The notes beneath the pieces are model-generated. The model was not told where the DNA came from. It searched no databases and worked only from the letters and a program-made list of their open reading frames with translations. Source: Rugosimonospora africana (GTDB lineage Bacteria > Actinomycetota > Actinomycetes > Mycobacteriales > Micromonosporaceae). From it: a DNA stretch of 64,000 nt. Each line of letters starts with the position of its first letter. Position 1 is the first letter of the stretch. The translations under genes and the position numbers were made by a program. Below are positions 61,780 through 64,000 of this stretch, piece after piece. The stretch spans positions 41,869 through 105,868 of the forward strand of contig NZ_BONZ01000080.1 of NCBI RefSeq assembly GCF_016862975.1, read 5' to 3'.

Positions 61780-61911
61780 TCACCGCTCGGGCGCGGCCGT
61801 GTTGGCGTATGCCGATGCCGCGGGCGCGCTGGTGGGCATGGCCGCCGTGAGGGCGCCCGCCACGCCCACGACTGGTGCGTCACCTCTGAGGTAGCGGATG
61901 GGTCCTGCCAT
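61780..61911 (-). CDS. Possible small peptide upstream of the GH26-like gene
   Basis: This 43-residue frame starts at ATG 61911 with GGGAG 6 nt upstream. The peptide begins MAGPIRYLRGDAPVVGVAG and ends in an Ala/Pro/Thr-rich stretch, with a modest hydrophobic centre. It ends 67 nt before the GH26-like start, on the same strand. It could be a translated leader, a secreted small peptide or chance. No family is recognised. Confidence 0.35.
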   Translation of the reverse strand: MAGPIRYLRGDAPVVGVAGALTAAMPTSAPAASAYANTAAPER

Positions 61912-62287
61912 TTTCATCTCCCTCTCATGCATCCCGTCGCCCGGTTGCTGCGAGCGACAGGCGGTCGCTGGCCTGAGGACATTCTTTGCGGCCGGCGACT
62001 GCGGATCGCGGCGGAGGCACCGACGGCTGCCGATACCTCGACGATCCGGCTCGCCGACGGCAGCAGCTAGCTTGTCCCCAGGGCGTGGCATCCCGGTGGC
62101 GACCCCGTGTCGCGTCAGGTGACCCGCCCACCGGGGTGCCTGTGCTGGGCCGACGAACAGCGGATCGGACGTTCTCGGACGGCGCCGGACTCCACCGATC
62201 CTCCAGCTGTGCGCGGCCCAACGGCGCGGGCCGCGGGTGGATGCGGCACGGGAAGGTAGCGCACCGCGGGCTTTAACCGAACCCGAC
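61912..62287. other. Intergenic between divergent GH26-like and I36-like genes
   Basis: No gene I can support lies here. It must hold the promoters for the small peptide/GH26-like gene (minus) and, at its right end, regulatory DNA for the inhibitor gene. Scattered CGGAC/GTCCG elements are present, but the phased set begins at 62288. Confidence 0.5.
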
Positions 62288-62314
62288 GTCCGAGACAGTC
62301 CGAGCGCGTCCGAG
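62288..62314 (+). promoter_or_regulatory. Three phased GTCCGAG heptamers
   Basis: GTCCGAG occurs at 62288-62294, 62298-62304 and 62308-62314, exactly 10 bp apart, so all face one side of the helix. The set ends 83 nt before the I36-like start; a TAGAAG lies 27 nt further on. The same element recurs at 63843-63859. It looks like a binding site for a protein that oligomerises along direct repeats. Confidence 0.55.
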
Positions 62315-62396
62315 ATCGTGGACCTTCCGCCTACGCCCGGATAGAAGTTTCGTTAGCGCGGCAGTCGGATCCGCGCACGAGGAGAAGGGAACGGGC

Positions 62397-62864
62397 GTGA
62401 AGTCAATTGTCACCAAGCTGGCCCTCATCGGCCTGCCGGTGCTCGCGGCGGCTGCACTGGCCGCGCCGGCGTCAGCGCATCCGTCCACGACGAGCAGCGT
62501 CCGGCCATCGAGCGTTGTGCCAGCATCGAGTACCGCGGACTGCCCGCTCGGAGATCTGTGTTTCTGGGTTGACGCGAACTGGATCGGCAAGATGGGAATG
62601 GTCTCCGGAAACAACGGATCCTGGACCAAATTCGCCGAGCCGCAGTGTAACGGCGGGACGTGGAACGACTGCGCTTCGGCGATTTACAACCATGGCCAGT
62701 ACAGCAATGCGCGAGTCTTCAAGGACGACAACGGAGGTGGCGGCGGCTCCTGCCTGCCGCGCGGCACGATGTGGAGCAACCTCACCTCACACTACTTCGA
62801 CAACGGCGTGAAGATGAACGACCAAATCAGCAGCAACGACTGGGTCTCCAGCGCGTGCCCATGA
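62397..62864 (+). CDS. Secreted peptidase-inhibitor-like protein (I36 family)
   Basis: The protein has 155 residues. The signal peptide is residues 1 to about 28 (LALIGLPVLAAAALAAPASA). The mature domain begins DCPLGDLCFWVDANWIGKMG, the C-x-x-G-x-x-C-aromatic start of the I36 / SMI inhibitor family, and has six Cys for three disulfides. Family members inhibit metalloproteinases such as thermolysin. GTG 62397 follows GGAGAAGGG. Phased heptamers upstream suggest specific control. The window's M1 and M14 peptidases and subtilase could be partners, but nothing proves it. Confidence 0.78.
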   Translation: MKSIVTKLALIGLPVLAAAALAAPASAHPSTTSSVRPSSVVPASSTADCPLGDLCFWVDANWIGKMGMVSGNNGSWTKFAEPQCNGGTWNDCASAIYNHGQYSNARVFKDDNGGGGGSCLPRGTMWSNLTSHYFDNGVKMNDQISSNDWVSSACP

Positions 62865-62902
62865 CCGACGGTTGTCGAACCGCGAAAGGGCGGTGGCCCG
62901 CC

Positions 62903-63832
62903 ATGGACAGGTCCCCACGGCAGCGTGTCTTGCGACTCTTCGTGCTGGCATTGGCCATGGTCTCGGCAATGACCGTCATCGCCGGAATGGGCGGCTGCTC
63001 CCGCAGCCGCCCACCCCGGCCCACCGCGACGGTGCCGAACGGGGTCTCCGCGAGCGCGATGCCGCAGGCCCACGCCAGTTCGGTGATAGCGCAGGACGCC
63101 GCCACCCTGCAGTGGTCGTGGCTGGTGGGCCGGGCGGAGAATCAACTCGTCGCCCAGTGCATGAAAGGCCACGGATTCGCCTATCCGCTTCCCGCCGCGG
63201 ACCCCGAACCCGACGCGGAGACGATGACCGCGGATGCACTGGGCAGTGGCGCTCCGCCTACCTATGGCGTCTTCCCGCACCACGATCAGCCGAGCAGTCC
63301 GGGCGCTGATCAGGTGTCCTTCCGCTCCGCGCTCGAGGGTGCGCCGACGGCCGTGGCGGCGATGACTCTTCCCGACGGCAGCACCATCGGCTACGAAACG
63401 GGCGGGTGCACCGGTCAAGCCCGCACGGGCCTGTTCGGGTCGGTACGCGCATATGTCGCATCGGCGTACGTGCCACAGGTCGTCCGGGACGAGTTCAACG
63501 CCTTCCTCGCCACCGATGGTCGCTACACCACCGCGCTCAAAGACTGGCAATCGTGCATGACGGACCGGCAGTGGAGCTTCGACTCACCATCGGCGGCCAT
63601 CTCGTCGCTGGAGACCGCGCAACTGGACGCGGCGTCGCTGGGCCGGCGTCAGGCCGCCATCGCCGCCGCGGACCGCGACTGCGACTCCCGGTCCCACCTG
63701 CGGGCCAACCGCGGCAACGCGCTCACCCAGTTCACTGCCGACCTGTCCGGGCAGGTGCTGGCTCAACTCGACAGCATCTATGCCGCTCGCGGGCGGGCCG
63801 GCCAGGTCGCTCGACGGGCCCTGTCCTCCTGA
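62903..63832 (+). CDS. Secreted lipoprotein of unknown function
   Basis: The predicted product has 309 residues from ATG 62903, which directly gives a signal peptide (LFVLALAMVSAMTVIAG) and a lipobox MGGC. ATG 62861, overlapping the inhibitor stop, would add 14 residues. The mature part has four conserved-looking Cys (VAQCMKGHGF, GGCTG, SCMTD, DCDSRSH) and a Gln/Ala-rich helical end. The pattern of Cys around an ENQLVAQCMKGHGF-like helix is typical of short lipoproteins in actinobacteria with no known role. It is likely cotranscribed with the inhibitor gene. Confidence 0.75.
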   Translation: MDRSPRQRVLRLFVLALAMVSAMTVIAGMGGCSRSRPPRPTATVPNGVSASAMPQAHASSVIAQDAATLQWSWLVGRAENQLVAQCMKGHGFAYPLPAADPEPDAETMTADALGSGAPPTYGVFPHHDQPSSPGADQVSFRSALEGAPTAVAAMTLPDGSTIGYETGGCTGQARTGLFGSVRAYVASAYVPQVVRDEFNAFLATDGRYTTALKDWQSCMTDRQWSFDSPSAAISSLETAQLDAASLGRRQAAIAAADRDCDSRSHLRANRGNALTQFTADLSGQVLAQLDSIYAARGRAGQVARRALSS

Positions 63833-63842
63833 ACGCCGACCT

Positions 63843-63859
63843 GTCCGAGGTAGTCCGAG
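63843..63859 (+). promoter_or_regulatory. Two phased GTCCGAG heptamers
   Basis: GTCCGAG at 63843-63849 and 63853-63859 repeats with a 10-bp period, the same element and spacing as at 62288-62314. A TACAAC lies 29 nt beyond the last repeat. It may control the gene starting near 63978. Confidence 0.5.
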
Positions 63860-63977
63860 TTCACTCCTCTGCGTCCTCGGCTGGGTGTTACAACGTACTG
63901 CCCCGCAGCGGATGCGCGCCGGATCGCGACAACCGTCCGGAAGGCGGGATCGTCCAACAACAAAGGTGGTGAAGGCC

Positions 63978-64000
63978 ATGGAGGTGGTCAAGATGCGCAT
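63978..64000 (+). CDS. Partial gene at right window edge
   Basis: An ATG at 63978 follows AAAGGTGG with 8-nt spacing, and the frame is open to the window end (MEVVKMR). Only seven codons are visible, so nothing can be said of function. The heptamer pair upstream suggests shared control with the inhibitor gene. Confidence 0.35.

Noticed and set aside
1..64000. CRISPR arrays, tRNA and rRNA genes
   Set aside because: No regularly spaced 25-40 nt direct repeats, no tRNA cloverleaf and no rRNA-like conserved stretch was seen by eye.

Overview
This window is high-GC DNA with GTG and ATG starts, Tat/Sec lipoprotein signals, SorC, TetR and LuxR-type regulators, type I PKS and NRPS genes and many secreted hydrolases. 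That points to a filamentous actinobacterium (Streptomyces-like or a relative). The species cannot be fixed from the sequence, and I found no rRNA, tRNA or CRISPR array.

Layout. 1-5.1 kb: a secreted subtilase-superfamily protease (3' end off the window) divergent from a TrmB/LuxR-type regulator. 5.4-12.5 kb: a SorC regulator divergent from an operon of two ABC sugar permeases, a binding lipoprotein, a glycerophosphodiesterase, a HAD phosphatase and a secreted protein resembling TagC-type beta-propellers; together they look like a scavenging route for glycerophosphodiester or teichoic-acid-derived material. 12.6-18.6 kb: two secreted metallopeptidases, an M1 aminopeptidase and a large beta-helix/M14 carboxypeptidase fusion, probably co-transcribed. 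18.6-21.1 kb: a broken SDR gene, a WD40-like protein and a small hypothetical. 21.3-28.5 kb: a one-gene type I PKS (ligase-ACP-KS-AT-DH-KR-TE) carrying a frameshift and a deletion, so a pseudogene as read. 28.6-32.5 kb: an acyltransferase, a holin-like membrane protein, and a hydrolase/TetR pair with clear palindromic operators.

32.5-51.6 kb is the most unusual part. An orphan radical SAM gene of lower apparent GC and a transposase relic are followed by a tightly overlapping NRPS operon: A-MT-PCP, A-PCP-reductase, an aldo-keto reductase remnant fused to a sulfotransferase, and a 2021-residue protein in which an argininosuccinate synthase-like domain is fused to C-A-PCP-C. Two acyl-CoA dehydrogenase homologues and a membrane protein with 53-residue repeats follow. 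Domain content suggests a non-collinear line making an N-methylated tripeptide released as an aldehyde.

51.7-64 kb: an integrase relic; a lipoprotein / glutathionylspermidine-synthase-like / DUF350 operon; a NUDIX hydrolase; a secreted beta-helix protein; a NADAR-domain protein; secreted GH27 and GH26 glycosidases; a possible small leader peptide; and a peptidase-inhibitor (I36-like) / lipoprotein pair. Phased GTCCGAG heptamers lie upstream of the inhibitor gene and again upstream of a partial gene at the right edge.
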